A stretch of DNA of 64,000 nt from Verrucosispora sp. NA02020 (GCF_013364215.1 NZ_CP054923.1:4898001-4962000), one strand, 5' to 3'; shown: positions 7,912-16,551, numbered from the stretch's first letter. The notes: a model not told the origin generated them from the sequence alone. A program made the numbers and translations.

Positions 7912-9825
7912 ATGAACCCACTGACCGACCTGCTCGCCGCGCTCGCCGACGGCACCGACCCGGGCCCGTTCGCCCTGGTACGCCGCGCCGACGCCCCCCA
8001 CCTCGACCTGTTCACCGGCACGGTGGACACCGCCGCGCGACTGGCCGACCTGCCGCTGCCCACCGACGTGCCCGGCCCGGCCACGCTGGCGCTGGTGCCG
8101 TTCCGACAGATCACCGAGCGTGGTTTCGCCTGCGTGGACGACGGCGTGCCGTTGGAGTTCCTGCGGATCGGGCAGCACGTACGGGTACCGCTGGCCGACG
8201 CCCTCGACGCGTTACCCGAGGGCCCGGTCCGCACCACCGGCGCCGCCTTCGACGTCCCCGACGACGCCTACGCCGCCGTCGTCGCCCGGGTGCTGGCCGA
8301 GGAGATCGGACGCGGCGAGGGCGCCAACTTCGTCATCCACCGCACGCTGCACGCCCAGGTGCAGGGCGCGCCGGTGACCGCCGCGCTGGCCGCCCTCCGG
8401 TCGCTGCTGCACCGCGAACGCGGCGCGTACTGGACGTTCGTGGTGCACACCGGCACCCGCACGCTGGTCGGCGCCAGCCCGGAACGACACGTCAGCGTCG
8501 ACGACGGACTCGTCATGATGAACCCGATCAGCGGCACCTTCCGACACACCGGCGCCACCGCCGACCGGGCCGCCCTGCTGCGCTTCCTCGCCGACACCAA
8601 GGAGACCGAGGAGCTGTACATGGTCCTCGACGAGGAACTGAAGATGATGGCCACGGTGGCCGAACACGGCGGTCAGGTGGTCGGGCCGTACCTCAAGGAG
8701 ATGTCGCACCTGGCACACACCGAGTACCTGCTGGCCGGACACGGCAGCCGGGACGTCCGCGAGGTGCTGCGGGAGACGATGTTCGCCCCCACGGTGACCG
8801 GCAGCCCGATGGAGAACGCCTGCCGGGTGATCGCCCGCCACGAACGCACCGGCCGCCGCTACTACGCCGGAGTCCTGGCGCTGCTCGGTCACGACGACAA
8901 CGGCCGGCAGACCCTCGACGCCCCGATCCTGATCCGCACCGCCGAACTCTCCCCCACCGGTGAGCTGCGGGTCCCGGTCGGGGCGACCCTGGTCCGGCAC
9001 TCCACGCCCACCGCCGAGGTCGCCGAGACCCACGCCAAGGCCGCCGGGGTGTTCGCCGCCCTCGGCCTGGGACCGCAGGCACCGCAGGCCGGACCGCAGC
9101 CACCCCGCCGCCTGGCCGACGATCCCGAGGTACGCGCCGCGCTGGCCGCCCGCAACGCCCCGCTGGCCCGCTTCTGGCTCGACCAGCGCCCGACCGGCGC
9201 ACTGGCCCGACCCGCCCTGGCCGGACGCCGCGCCCTCGTCGTCGACGGCGAGGACACCTTCACCGGCATGCTCGCCCACCAGCTCGGCGCCCTCGGCCTG
9301 ACGGTGACCGTCCGACCGTGGCACGCCACCGGGCCGGTCCGCGCCGACGACCTGGTCGTCGTCGGCCCCGGCCCCGGCGACCCCACCGGCGACACCGCGA
9401 AGATGCACCGGCTACGTGACCTGCTCACCGAACTACTCGACGCCGGACACCCCACCCTCGCGGTCTGCCTCGGCCACCAACTGCTCGCCGGCCTGCTCGG
9501 ACTGCCGGTGAGCCGCCGCGACGCGCCCTACCAGGGCCTGCAACGCACCGTCGTGCTCTCCGGCACGCCCCGCCGGGTCGGCTTCTACGCCACCTTCACC
9601 GCCCACGCCGACACCGACCGCCTCGACAGCCGCCACGGTCCGGTCGAGGTGACCCGCGACGAGGTCGACGGCGCCGTGCACGCGCTGCGCGGCCGGGGCT
9701 TCGCCGGGGTGCAGTTCCATCCCGAATCGGTGCTCAGCCCGGACGGGGTCGCGGTGCTGGCCGAGCTGCTGGCGCAGCTACTGCCGGCACCGGCCGGCGA
9801 GTTGTCCACCACCGGGCAGGCATAG
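7912..9825 (+). CDS. trpEG: Anthranilate synthase, fused TrpE-TrpG (PhzE-like)
   Basis: Single-chain enzyme of about 637 residues converting chorismate and glutamine to anthranilate. The N-terminal ~400 residues are the chorismate-binding domain, with MMNPISGTFRH, DTKETEELYMVLDEELKMMA and TVTGSPMENACRVI. The C-terminal ~190 residues are a class I glutamine amidotransferase: GPGPGDP oxyanion region, nucleophile Cys in AVCLGHQLLAG, and the catalytic His/Glu in VQFHPESVL. Start ATG 7912 has an AGGAGAG site. The length and fusion resemble actinomycete TrpEG and also PhzE, which makes ADIC for phenazines. The Trp-codon attenuator argues for control by tryptophan. A convergent terminator separates it from wrbA. 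Confidence 0.9.
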   Translation: MNPLTDLLAALADGTDPGPFALVRRADAPHLDLFTGTVDTAARLADLPLPTDVPGPATLALVPFRQITERGFACVDDGVPLEFLRIGQHVRVPLADALDALPEGPVRTTGAAFDVPDDAYAAVVARVLAEEIGRGEGANFVIHRTLHAQVQGAPVTAALAALRSLLHRERGAYWTFVVHTGTRTLVGASPERHVSVDDGLVMMNPISGTFRHTGATADRAALLRFLADTKETEELYMVLDEELKMMATVAEHGGQVVGPYLKEMSHLAHTEYLLAGHGSRDVREVLRETMFAPTVTGSPMENACRVIARHERTGRRYYAGVLALLGHDDNGRQTLDAPILIRTAELSPTGELRVPVGATLVRHSTPTAEVAETHAKAAGVFAALGLGPQAPQAGPQPPRRLADDPEVRAALAARNAPLARFWLDQRPTGALARPALAGRRALVVDGEDTFTGMLAHQLGALGLTVTVRPWHATGPVRADDLVVVGPGPGDPTGDTAKMHRLRDLLTELLDAGHPTLAVCLGHQLLAGLLGLPVSRRDAPYQGLQRTVVLSGTPRRVGFYATFTAHADTDRLDSRHGPVEVTRDEVDGAVHALRGRGFAGVQFHPESVLSPDGVAVLAELLAQLLPAPAGELSTTGQA

Positions 9826-9860
9826 CCGGCCCGATCCGGGGTAGCGCTGTTCACGGCCGA

Positions 9861-9896
9861 CGGTCCGGGCGGGTATGAGAGCCCCTGCCCGGACCG
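9861..9896. terminator. Bidirectional hairpin between trpEG and wrbA
   Basis: Perfect 10-bp stem cggtccgggc/gcccggaccg (9861-9870 and 9887-9896) with a 16-nt loop, placed between two convergent genes. Confidence 0.75.
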
Positions 9897-9908
9897 CCGG
9901 TCCCTGAC

Positions 9909-10526
9909 TCAGCCGGCCAGGCCCTGCTTCAGCGCCGCACCGATGCGCACCGCCCGCTTGGCCGTCAACGCCGTCGCCTCCAACGCCACATGATCCGGCG
10001 CGGTCTCACCGTTGTTGCTGGTGTGCGACGCGCCGTACGGGTTGCCGGAGACGAACTGGCTCGGCTCGGTGTAGCCGGGCGCGACCACGATCCCACCCCA
10101 GTGGTAGAAGACGTGGAACAGCGACAGCAGCGTCGACTCCTGCCCACCGTGATGTGTGGCTGTCGAGGTGAACGCCGAGTACACCTTGTCGGCCAGTGCG
10201 CCCTGCGCCCACAGCGGTCCGGTGGTGTCGATGAACTGCTTGAGCTGCGCGGCGACCAGACCGTACCGGGTCGGCGAACCGAAGATCACCACATCGGCCC
10301 AGCTCAGGTCGTCCGGCTGCGCCTCCTCGACGTCCTGGGTCTCCAGCCGGTGCGCCTCCCAGCCCGAGTTCGACCGGATCGCCTCGTCCGGGGCCAACTC
10401 GCGCACCTTGCGCAACCGGACTTCCGCACCGGCCTGCTCGGCGGCCTCCCGGGCCGACTGCGCCATCTGGTACGTGATGCCGGTCGCGCTGTAGTAGATC
10501 ACCGCCACCTTGACCTGTGCCGCCAT
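9909..10526 (-). CDS. wrbA: NAD(P)H:quinone oxidoreductase WrbA (flavodoxin-like)
   Basis: Cytosolic FMN protein of about 205 residues that reduces quinones by two electrons. The N-terminal FMN phosphate loop is VAVIYYSATGITYQMAQ. FGSPTRYGLVAAQLKQFIDTTGPLW and FTSTATHHGGQESTLLSLFHVFYHWGGIVVAPGY are typical of WrbA, and the late NPYGASHTSNNGE segment is conserved. ATG 10526 is preceded by GGAAGGA at good spacing. It is divergent from the ABC transporter operon across a ~180-bp promoter region. Confidence 0.95.
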   Translation of the reverse strand: MAAQVKVAVIYYSATGITYQMAQSAREAAEQAGAEVRLRKVRELAPDEAIRSNSGWEAHRLETQDVEEAQPDDLSWADVVIFGSPTRYGLVAAQLKQFIDTTGPLWAQGALADKVYSAFTSTATHHGGQESTLLSLFHVFYHWGGIVVAPGYTEPSQFVSGNPYGASHTSNNGETAPDHVALEATALTAKRAVRIGAALKQGLAG

Positions 10527-10631
10527 CGCCTGCGTCCTTCCTGCCGTGATCGTCGGTAAGCTTCCGCGACTACCCGATGCTTGCGGCAACAAACATTCGT
10601 CGGATTCGACCGACCCCCCGGTCGACGCCCT

Positions 10632-10672
10632 GTCCACCGGTCGACGGACACCACGGTTCCGTCCACCGGTCG
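10632..10672. repeat. 12-bp direct repeat in the wrbA/ABC divergent promoter region
   Basis: gtccaccggtcg occurs at 10632-10643 and again at 10661-10672, 29 bp apart. Related ccggtcga/gtcgaccg words surround it. A possible binding site for the two-component regulator encoded at the end of the same operon (inference). Confidence 0.4.
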
Positions 10673-10708
10673 TCCCGCGACACCCCCACGTCGACCGACG
10701 ATCAGGAC

Positions 10709-11545
10709 ATGACCCACTCCCCCGTCATCCGCGTCCGCGGACTACGCAAGACCTACGGCGACACCACCGCCGTGGCCGGCGTCGACCTGGACGTCGCCAC
10801 CGGCGAGGTGGTGGCCCTGCTCGGACCCAACGGCGCCGGCAAGACCAGCACCATCGACATCCTTCAGGGCCACCGCGACCGCGACGCCGGTGACGTGCAG
10901 GTGCTCGGCCGCGACCCGGCCCACGTCGACCTCGACTGGCGCGCCGGCATCGGCGTCGTCGCCCAGCACAGCGACGACCTGACCGAACTGACCGTCGCCG
11001 AGGCGGTACGCCACTTCGCCCACTACTACCCCGCACCCCGCGACCCCGCCGACGTCCTCACCCTGGTCGGTCTCACCGACAAGGCCGGCGCCCGGGTCCG
11101 TACCCTCTCCGGCGGCCAACGCCGCCGCCTGGACGTCGCACTCGGCGTGCTCGGCCGCCCCCGGCTGCTCTTCCTCGACGAACCGACCACCGGCTTCGAC
11201 CCGCAGGCGCGCCGCCAGTTCTGGACGCTGATCCGCCGACTCGCCGGCGAGGAGACCACCATCCTGTTCAGCACCCACTACCTCGACGAGGCCGAGGCAC
11301 TGGCCGACCGCGTCGCGGTCATCGTCGGCGGCCGGATCGTCGCCGACGGTGCCCCGGCCACCCTCGGCGGACGCGCCACCGCCCGCACCGTGGTCCGGTG
11401 GGCCCACGGCCGGCAGGAGACCGACGACCCGGCCGCCCTCGTCGCCGAGCTGACCCGCCGCCACGGCGGCACCGTGCCCGGCCTGACCGTCAGCCGCCCC
11501 AGCCTCGAAGACGTCTACCTGGACCTGATCGGAGCGACCCCGTGA
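10709..11545 (+). CDS. ABC transporter ATP-binding protein (DrrA-like)
   Basis: Cytosolic nucleotide-binding subunit of about 278 residues. Walker A is GPNGAGKTS, the ABC signature is RTLSGGQRRRLDVALG, Walker B is LLFLDEPT, and the switch His is in STHYLDEAEALADR. The ~80-residue C-terminal extension is usual for drug/antibiotic exporter ATPases of the DrrA/NatA type. ATG 10709 is preceded by AGGA. The stop overlaps the permease start (GTGA). First gene of a four-gene operon with permease, sensor kinase and regulator, suggesting an export system induced by a membrane signal or antimicrobial. Confidence 0.93.
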   Translation: MTHSPVIRVRGLRKTYGDTTAVAGVDLDVATGEVVALLGPNGAGKTSTIDILQGHRDRDAGDVQVLGRDPAHVDLDWRAGIGVVAQHSDDLTELTVAEAVRHFAHYYPAPRDPADVLTLVGLTDKAGARVRTLSGGQRRRLDVALGVLGRPRLLFLDEPTTGFDPQARRQFWTLIRRLAGEETTILFSTHYLDEAEALADRVAVIVGGRIVADGAPATLGGRATARTVVRWAHGRQETDDPAALVAELTRRHGGTVPGLTVSRPSLEDVYLDLIGATP

Positions 11546-12375
11546 CCGCCACCGCCCACCGCGCCGCCACCCGCCGCCCCGGCGCCCTACGGCTCGGGCT
11601 GCACCGCGCCGGCATCGAACTGCGGTGCTTCTTCCGGGAACGCGACGCCGTGGTGTTCACCTTCGCCATGCCGGCGGTCATCCTCGCCCTGCTCGGCGCG
11701 ATCTTCGACGGCGTCTACGAGGGCAGCGACGTCACCTCGGCCCAGTACCTCGCCCCCAGCATGATCGCCGCCGGCATCGCCTCCACCACCTTCGTCAACC
11801 TGGGCACCGGCATCGCCGCCGACCGCGACGACGGCACCCTGCGCCGACTGCGCGGCGTCCCGATGCCCCCCTCGGCGTACATCGTCGGCAAGACCCTGAT
11901 GGCCCTGGTGGTCAGCATCGGCGAGACGATCCTGCTGCTGGCCATCGCGGTACTCGCCTTCGACCTGCGGCTGCCCACCGACCCCGCCCGCTGGCTCACC
12001 TTCGGCTGGGTGTTCCTGCTCGGCGCCACCGCCTGCGCCCTGCTCGGCATCGCCGCCAGCAGCCTGGCCCGCTCGGCCCGCAGCGCCGGGGCCGTGATGA
12101 ACCTGCCCTACCTCGTGCTGGCCTTCATCTCCGGCGTCTTCTACACCCCCGTCGGACAACTCCCCGAACCACTGGTCACGATCGGCTCGCTGTTCCCGCT
12201 CAAATGGATGGCCCAGGGCTTCCGCTCGGTGTTCCTGCCCGACACCATCCTCCCGCAGGAGGTCGTACCCTCCTGGGAGCACGGTCGGATCGCGCTCGTG
12301 CTCGCCGCCTGGTGCATCGGAGGAATGGTGCTGTGCCTGACCACCTTCCGCTGGCGAGGTCGACGCACCCGATGA
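11542..12375 (+). CDS. ABC-2 type transporter permease
   Basis: Membrane subunit of about 277 residues with six predicted helices, partner of the preceding ATPase. It has the ABC-2 layout: a cytosolic N-terminus, helix 1 (VVFTFAMPAVILALLGAIFDG), an extracellular loop (YLAPSMIAAGIASTTFVNLGTGIAADRDDGTLRRLRGVP) and the conserved amphipathic segment before helix 3. PYLVLAFISGVFYTPVGQLPEPLVTIGSLFPLKWMAQGFR is typical of drug exporters. Start GTG 11542 overlaps the ATPase stop, and its own stop overlaps the kinase ATG, so all three are coupled. Confidence 0.92.
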   Translation: MTATAHRAATRRPGALRLGLHRAGIELRCFFRERDAVVFTFAMPAVILALLGAIFDGVYEGSDVTSAQYLAPSMIAAGIASTTFVNLGTGIAADRDDGTLRRLRGVPMPPSAYIVGKTLMALVVSIGETILLLAIAVLAFDLRLPTDPARWLTFGWVFLLGATACALLGIAASSLARSARSAGAVMNLPYLVLAFISGVFYTPVGQLPEPLVTIGSLFPLKWMAQGFRSVFLPDTILPQEVVPSWEHGRIALVLAAWCIGGMVLCLTTFRWRGRRTR

Positions 12376-13562
12376 CTCCACCGACCGACACGTGGAGCGC
12401 ACGCTTCCGGCTCTGGGACGGCTACTTCGCCCTCGCCGCCGTCGGCGTCGCCGTGGCCGTGGCCGCCGACGGCAGCCGTACGCCCACCGCCCGCCTCGGC
12501 TGCCTCGCCCTGTTCCTCGCCCTGACCGGCTGGTACCTCGGCGTCGGCCGCCGACTGATGCGCGACTCCGTCGAGGACTGGCACGGCTACCTCTACCTCA
12601 CCGGGGTGATCCTGCTCTACGTGCCGGCGGTCCTGCTCAGCGGCACCGCCTCGTTCCTACTGTTCGTGCTCAACCCGCAGATGTTCATGGTGCTGCCCGC
12701 CATACCAGCGGTCGGCGCGGTGCTGCTGCTCAACTCCGTGCACGTGATCGTCCTGGCCGTCCGGCTGCCCGACCTGGGCGAGGTGGTCGCGCCGCTGCTG
12801 ATCGCCCTGATGACCGTCCTCGTGGTCAGCGTGCTGGGCGTCTGGGCCCAACACACCGTCGCCGAGAGCGGCCGACGCGCCGAGCTGATCGCCCAACTGG
12901 AACAGACCCGGGCCGAGCTGGCCGAGGTGTCCCACCGCGCCGGGGTGGCCGCCGAACGGCAACGACTCGCCGCCGACATCCACGACACCGTGGCCCAGGG
13001 CCTGTCCAGCGTGGTGATGCTGGTCCAGGCCGCCGAGGCCGACCTGGACCGCGACCCGGACCAGGCCCGCCGCCACCTGGACCTGGCCCGACAGACCGCC
13101 CGGGAGAACCTGCTCGACGTACGCACCCTGGTCGCCGCACTCACCCCGACGCAGATCGACGGCTCCCCGCTGGAACAGGCACTGGACCGGCTGGCCGACC
13201 GCTTCACCCGGGAGACCGGGGTGCCGGTCACCTGCACCGCCGACCTGACCGCCGGCCCGGCACCGGGCACCGCCGTGGAGGTGGTGCTGCTACGCGCGGC
13301 ACAGGAGGCGCTGACCAACGTCCGGCGGCACGCCGACGCCACCGCCGTGGCCGTCCTGCTGCACGGCGACGACGACCGGGTCACGCTGGAGATCGGCGAC
13401 GACGGCGCCGGATTCGACCCCGCCGGGGCGTACCCGGACGGCGACGGCGGCTACGGGCTGGCCGGGCTGCGCACCCGCGTCGAACAGGTCAACGGCAGCG
13501 TCCTCGTACGCTCGGCCCCCGGCGAGGGGACCACGATCCGGGTGGAGGTGCCGTACCAATGA
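12372..13562 (+). CDS. Sensor histidine kinase (NarL/LiaS-type, HisKA_3)
   Basis: Membrane sensor kinase of about 396 residues. The N-terminal ~160 residues hold five or six membrane helices without a large extracellular domain. A short coiled-coil leads to the HisKA_3 motif RQRLAADIHDTVAQGLSSVVM (acceptor His). The HATPase region has EALTNVRRHADA and DDGAGFDP. Such intramembrane-sensing kinases encoded with an ABC exporter usually respond to cell-envelope stress. Start ATG 12372 overlaps the permease stop (ATGA). Confidence 0.92.
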   Translation: MTPPTDTWSARFRLWDGYFALAAVGVAVAVAADGSRTPTARLGCLALFLALTGWYLGVGRRLMRDSVEDWHGYLYLTGVILLYVPAVLLSGTASFLLFVLNPQMFMVLPAIPAVGAVLLLNSVHVIVLAVRLPDLGEVVAPLLIALMTVLVVSVLGVWAQHTVAESGRRAELIAQLEQTRAELAEVSHRAGVAAERQRLAADIHDTVAQGLSSVVMLVQAAEADLDRDPDQARRHLDLARQTARENLLDVRTLVAALTPTQIDGSPLEQALDRLADRFTRETGVPVTCTADLTAGPAPGTAVEVVLLRAAQEALTNVRRHADATAVAVLLHGDDDRVTLEIGDDGAGFDPAGAYPDGDGGYGLAGLRTRVEQVNGSVLVRSAPGEGTTIRVEVPYQ

Positions 13563-14179
13563 TCACCGTGCTGCTGGTGGACGACCACCCGGTGGTCCGC
13601 GCCGGAGTCGCCGGCATGCTCGCCGGCACCGACGACATCACCGTCGTCGGCGAGGCCGCCGACGCCGCCGAGGCACTCACGGCCGTCCACGCCCACCACC
13701 CCGACGTGGTCCTGATGGACCTGCGGATGCCCGGCGACGACGGCGCCACCGCCACCGGCCGCATCCTCGCCACCCGACCACAGACCCGGGTGGTGGTGCT
13801 GACCACCTACGAGACCGACACCGACATCCTGCGGGCCGTCGAGGCCGGCGCCGCCGGCTACCTGCTCAAGGACACCTCCCGCGCCGACCTGATCACCGCG
13901 ATCCGCACCGCCGCACGCGGCGGCACCGTCCTCGCCCCCTCGGTGGCGACCCGACTGCTGCACCAGGTACGCCGACCCACCGCCCGCGACACCCTGTCAC
14001 CCCGCGAGGTGCAGGTGCTGCGGCTGGTCGCCCGAGGGCTGTCCAACGCCGAGATCGGCCGGGAACTGCACATCGGCGAGGCGACCGTGAAGACCCACCT
14101 GCTGCGGACCTTCAACAAACTCGACGTCTCCGACCGCACCGCCGCCGTCACCACCGCCATGGCCGCCGGCCTGCTCTGA
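13559..14179 (+). CDS. LuxR/NarL-family response regulator
   Basis: DNA-binding response regulator of about 206 residues, cognate partner of the overlapping kinase. The receiver domain has acidic DDHP near the N-terminus, the phospho-acceptor Asp in VVLMDLRMPG, and the conserved Lys in YLLKDTSRADL. The C-terminal LuxR helix-turn-helix reads LSPREVQVLRLVARGLSNAEIGRELHIGEATVKTHL. ATG 13559 overlaps the kinase stop (ATGA). It probably controls the exporter operon; the 12-bp direct repeats at 10632-10672 are candidate sites. Confidence 0.94.
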   Translation: MITVLLVDDHPVVRAGVAGMLAGTDDITVVGEAADAAEALTAVHAHHPDVVLMDLRMPGDDGATATGRILATRPQTRVVVLTTYETDTDILRAVEAGAAGYLLKDTSRADLITAIRTAARGGTVLAPSVATRLLHQVRRPTARDTLSPREVQVLRLVARGLSNAEIGRELHIGEATVKTHLLRTFNKLDVSDRTAAVTTAMAAGLL

Positions 14180-14214
14180 CACCGCCCCCGACGACCGGCC
14201 CGACAATCCGGCTG

Positions 14215-14232
14215 GCATGCTCGCGAGCATGC
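14215..14232. promoter_or_regulatory. Perfect 18-bp palindrome over a start codon
   Basis: gcatgctcgcgagcatgc is fully self-complementary and contains the ATG at 14217 and a second ATG at 14229. It could be an operator or an RNA hairpin that masks initiation. Confidence 0.5.
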
Positions 14233-14717
14233 AGATCAGGACCGCGACCGCCGGGGACTGGCCCGGCATCTGGCCCTTCCTGCGCGAGATCGTCTCCGCC
14301 GGGGACACCTACACCTGGCCCCGCGACGTCGACGAGACCCGCGCCCGCGACATGTGGCTGGTCCCCCCACCCGGACGCACCGTCGTCGCCGTCGACGACG
14401 ACGGCACCGTGCTCGCCTCGGCGAAACTGACCCCCAACCAGCTCGGCCCCGGCGACCACGTGGCCAACGCCAGCTTCATGGTCGCCCCGGCCGCCGCCGG
14501 ACGCGGAATCGGCCGGGCCCTCGGCACGTACGTGCTGGACCTGGCCCGCACCGACGGCTACCGGGCGATGCAGTTCAACGCCGTGGTCGCCACCAACACC
14601 CGCGCGGTGGCGCTGTGGCGCTCACTCGGCTTCGACGTGGTCGGCCGCATCCCCGACGGCTTCCGTCACCCCACCCAGGGCCCCGTCGACCTGCTCGTCA
14701 TGTACCAGCGCCTCTGA
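14217..14717 (+). CDS. GNAT family N-acetyltransferase
   Basis: Acetyl-CoA-dependent acetyltransferase of about 166 residues. IRTATAGDWPGIWPFLREIV opens the fold. The acetyl-CoA loop is VAPAAAGRGIGRALGTYVLDLAR, and the C-terminal NAVVATNTRAVALWRSLGFDVVGRIPDGF matches the phosphinothricin-acetyltransferase-like/YhhY group. The substrate is unknown. The start may be ATG 14217 (GACAAT about 9 nt upstream) or ATG 14229; both lie inside an 18-bp palindrome. Confidence 0.88.
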   Translation: MLASMQIRTATAGDWPGIWPFLREIVSAGDTYTWPRDVDETRARDMWLVPPPGRTVVAVDDDGTVLASAKLTPNQLGPGDHVANASFMVAPAAAGRGIGRALGTYVLDLARTDGYRAMQFNAVVATNTRAVALWRSLGFDVVGRIPDGFRHPTQGPVDLLVMYQRL

Positions 14718-14747
14718 GCCGCCCGGCGCGTCCCCGGCCACGCCGGA

Positions 14748-14753
14748 TAACCT
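14748..14753 (+). promoter_or_regulatory. -10 box TAACCT of the HAD phosphatase
   Basis: TAACCT lies 6 nt before GTG 14760, giving a probable leaderless transcript. Confidence 0.5.
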
Positions 14754-14759
14754 GGGCCG

Positions 14760-15353
14760 GTGATGCTGCCCCTGCCCACCGGCGACTTCCAGGCGTACCT
14801 GTTCGACTGCGACGGCACCATCGTCGACTCGATGCCGCTGCACTACACCGCCTGGCGGCAGGCCCTCGACGAGTGGGAGTGCGCCTTCCCCGAGGACCTC
14901 TTCTATGCCTGGGCCGGCCGACCGACGCTCGACATCGTCGACGCCCTCAATGAGCAGCAACGCCTGAACATGCCGGTGGAGACCGTGGTCGCCCGCCGCG
15001 AGGAGCACTACCAGCGGCTGCTGCCCACCGCCGTCGGCATCCCCGGGGTGCTGCACCACATCCAGGACGCGCACGGACGCATCCCCTTCGCCGTGGTCTC
15101 CGGCAGCACCCGCGAAGCCGTCACCGCCTCCCTCGACGCCCTCGGCATCCTCGACCGGTTCGACGTGCTGGTCTGCGCCGGCGACTACACCCGCCCCAAA
15201 CCCGACCCGGAGCCGTTCCTGCGCGCCGCCGAGCTGCTCGGCGTACCGCCGCACGCCTGCCTGGTCTTCGAGGACGCCGACCTGGGCATCGAGGCCGCCG
15301 TCGCCGCCGGCATGGCAGCGGTCCGCGTGCCCCAGCCCCGCCAGGGCAGCTGA
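14760..15353 (+). CDS. HAD family phosphatase (beta-phosphoglucomutase/YqaB-like)
   Basis: Cytosolic HAD-superfamily phosphatase of about 197 residues. Motif I is FDCDGTIVDSMPLHYTAW, with nucleophile and acid Asp residues. A helical cap follows, motif II is VVSGSTRE, the motif III Lys is in YTRPKPDPEPF, and motif IV is VFEDADLGIEAAVAAGM. Closest by eye to fructose-1-phosphate/phosphoglycolate-type phosphatases (subfamily IA). GTG 14760 follows a -10 box by 6 nt; ATG 14763 is the alternative. Confidence 0.9.
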   Translation: MMLPLPTGDFQAYLFDCDGTIVDSMPLHYTAWRQALDEWECAFPEDLFYAWAGRPTLDIVDALNEQQRLNMPVETVVARREEHYQRLLPTAVGIPGVLHHIQDAHGRIPFAVVSGSTREAVTASLDALGILDRFDVLVCAGDYTRPKPDPEPFLRAAELLGVPPHACLVFEDADLGIEAAVAAGMAAVRVPQPRQGS

Positions 15354-15425
15354 CCCGCCGGAAAGCACCCGACTGTCGGTGCCCGGGCCTAAGCTGCCCT
15401 CGACCGACGACGGAAGGCGGCGCAA

Positions 15426-16544
15426 GTGGCACCTCGCGGCACGACGCTGACCGGCACCGACGCGCTCGCCCTGCGGATGACCAGTCTCCTGCTGAGCCCC
15501 ACCCCCGCCACCACCGGGCAGACCGTGGCCGAGGTCGTCGAGTGGTTCGGTGCCATGCAGGCCCAGGAGATCAACAGCGGCCTGTGGTCACTGGGCGTAC
15601 GGTTACCCGGCGCCACCCAGACCGACGTGCACGCCGCGCTGGAACGCCGGGAGGCCCTGCGGACCTGGCCGATGCGCGGCACCATCCACCTCGTCCCCGC
15701 CCGCGACGCCCGCTGGATGCTGGAGCTGACCGGCGTACGCGCCCTGGCCGGCGCGGCAGCGCGCCGCGAGTTCCTCGGCCTGACCGAAGCAGAGGCGGAC
15801 CGCGCCGCCGACGTGCTCGGCACCGCCCTGGCCGGCGGCGGCCGACTGACCCGCACCGACTGCGTGGCCGCGCTGGTCGCCGCCGGCATCGACGGCGCCG
15901 GCCAGCGCGGATACCACCTCCTCTGGTACGCCAGCCAGCGCGGCGTCACCTGCATCGCCCCCAATCTCGGCACCGAGCAGACCTTCGCACTGCTCGACGA
16001 GTGGGCGCCCGGCCAACACCGACCCGACCGGGACGAGGCGCTGGCCGCCCTGGCGCTGCGCTACTTCCGCAGCCACGGCCCCACCACCCGACAGGATTTC
16101 GCCGGCTGGACCGGCCTGACCGCCACCGACGCGAAACGCGCCATCGCCGCTGCCGGCGACGCCCTGACCACCGTCCAGGTCGACGGCACCGAAGCGATCC
16201 TGCCGCCCGCCCTGCTCGACGCACCCCGCACACCCACACGCGACGTGCTGACCCTGCCCGGCTTCGACGAATACCTGCTCGGCTTCAAGGACCGCACGCT
16301 GATGCTCGACCCCGCCCACAAGCAGGCCATCATCCCCGGCGGCAACGGCGTCTTCCAGGCCACCGTCGTCATCGGTGGCCGGGTCGTCGGCACCTGGAAA
16401 CGCACCCTGGCCAAGACCCGGGTCACGCTGGCCGTGAAACCCCTGGTCCCGCTCGACCCGGCACAGCGCACACAGGTCGAGCAGGCCCTGCACCGCTACG
16501 CCGACTTCCTCGCCCTCCCACCCCGCGTCACCTGGCCCGACTAG
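15426..16544 (+). CDS. AlkZ-like winged-helix DNA glycosylase (HTH_42)
   Basis: Protein of about 372 residues of the winged-helix HTH_42 family, whose founder AlkZ excises bulky alkylated bases and unhooks interstrand crosslinks. The catalytic Gln-x-Gln motif is intact in WFGAMQAQEINSGLWSLGVRL (Gln-Ala-Gln). RTWPMRGTIHLVPARDARWML and FDEYLLGFKDRTLMLDP are further family signatures. GTG 15426 has GGAAGG upstream and TAAGCT as a likely -10. AlkZ proteins often protect producers of DNA-alkylating antibiotics, but no such gene cluster is visible here, so a general repair role is equally likely. Confidence 0.88.
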   Translation: MAPRGTTLTGTDALALRMTSLLLSPTPATTGQTVAEVVEWFGAMQAQEINSGLWSLGVRLPGATQTDVHAALERREALRTWPMRGTIHLVPARDARWMLELTGVRALAGAAARREFLGLTEAEADRAADVLGTALAGGGRLTRTDCVAALVAAGIDGAGQRGYHLLWYASQRGVTCIAPNLGTEQTFALLDEWAPGQHRPDRDEALAALALRYFRSHGPTTRQDFAGWTGLTATDAKRAIAAAGDALTTVQVDGTEAILPPALLDAPRTPTRDVLTLPGFDEYLLGFKDRTLMLDPAHKQAIIPGGNGVFQATVVIGGRVVGTWKRTLAKTRVTLAVKPLVPLDPAQRTQVEQALHRYADFLALPPRVTWPD

Positions 16545-16551
16545 CCTTCCC

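Noticed and set aside
6219..8963. A 914-codon plus-strand open frame across the FGGY kinase and trp leader
   Set aside because: It is antisense to a clear FGGY kinase and out of frame with trpEG; composition is Arg/Pro/Gly-rich, as expected for a shadow frame in high-GC DNA.
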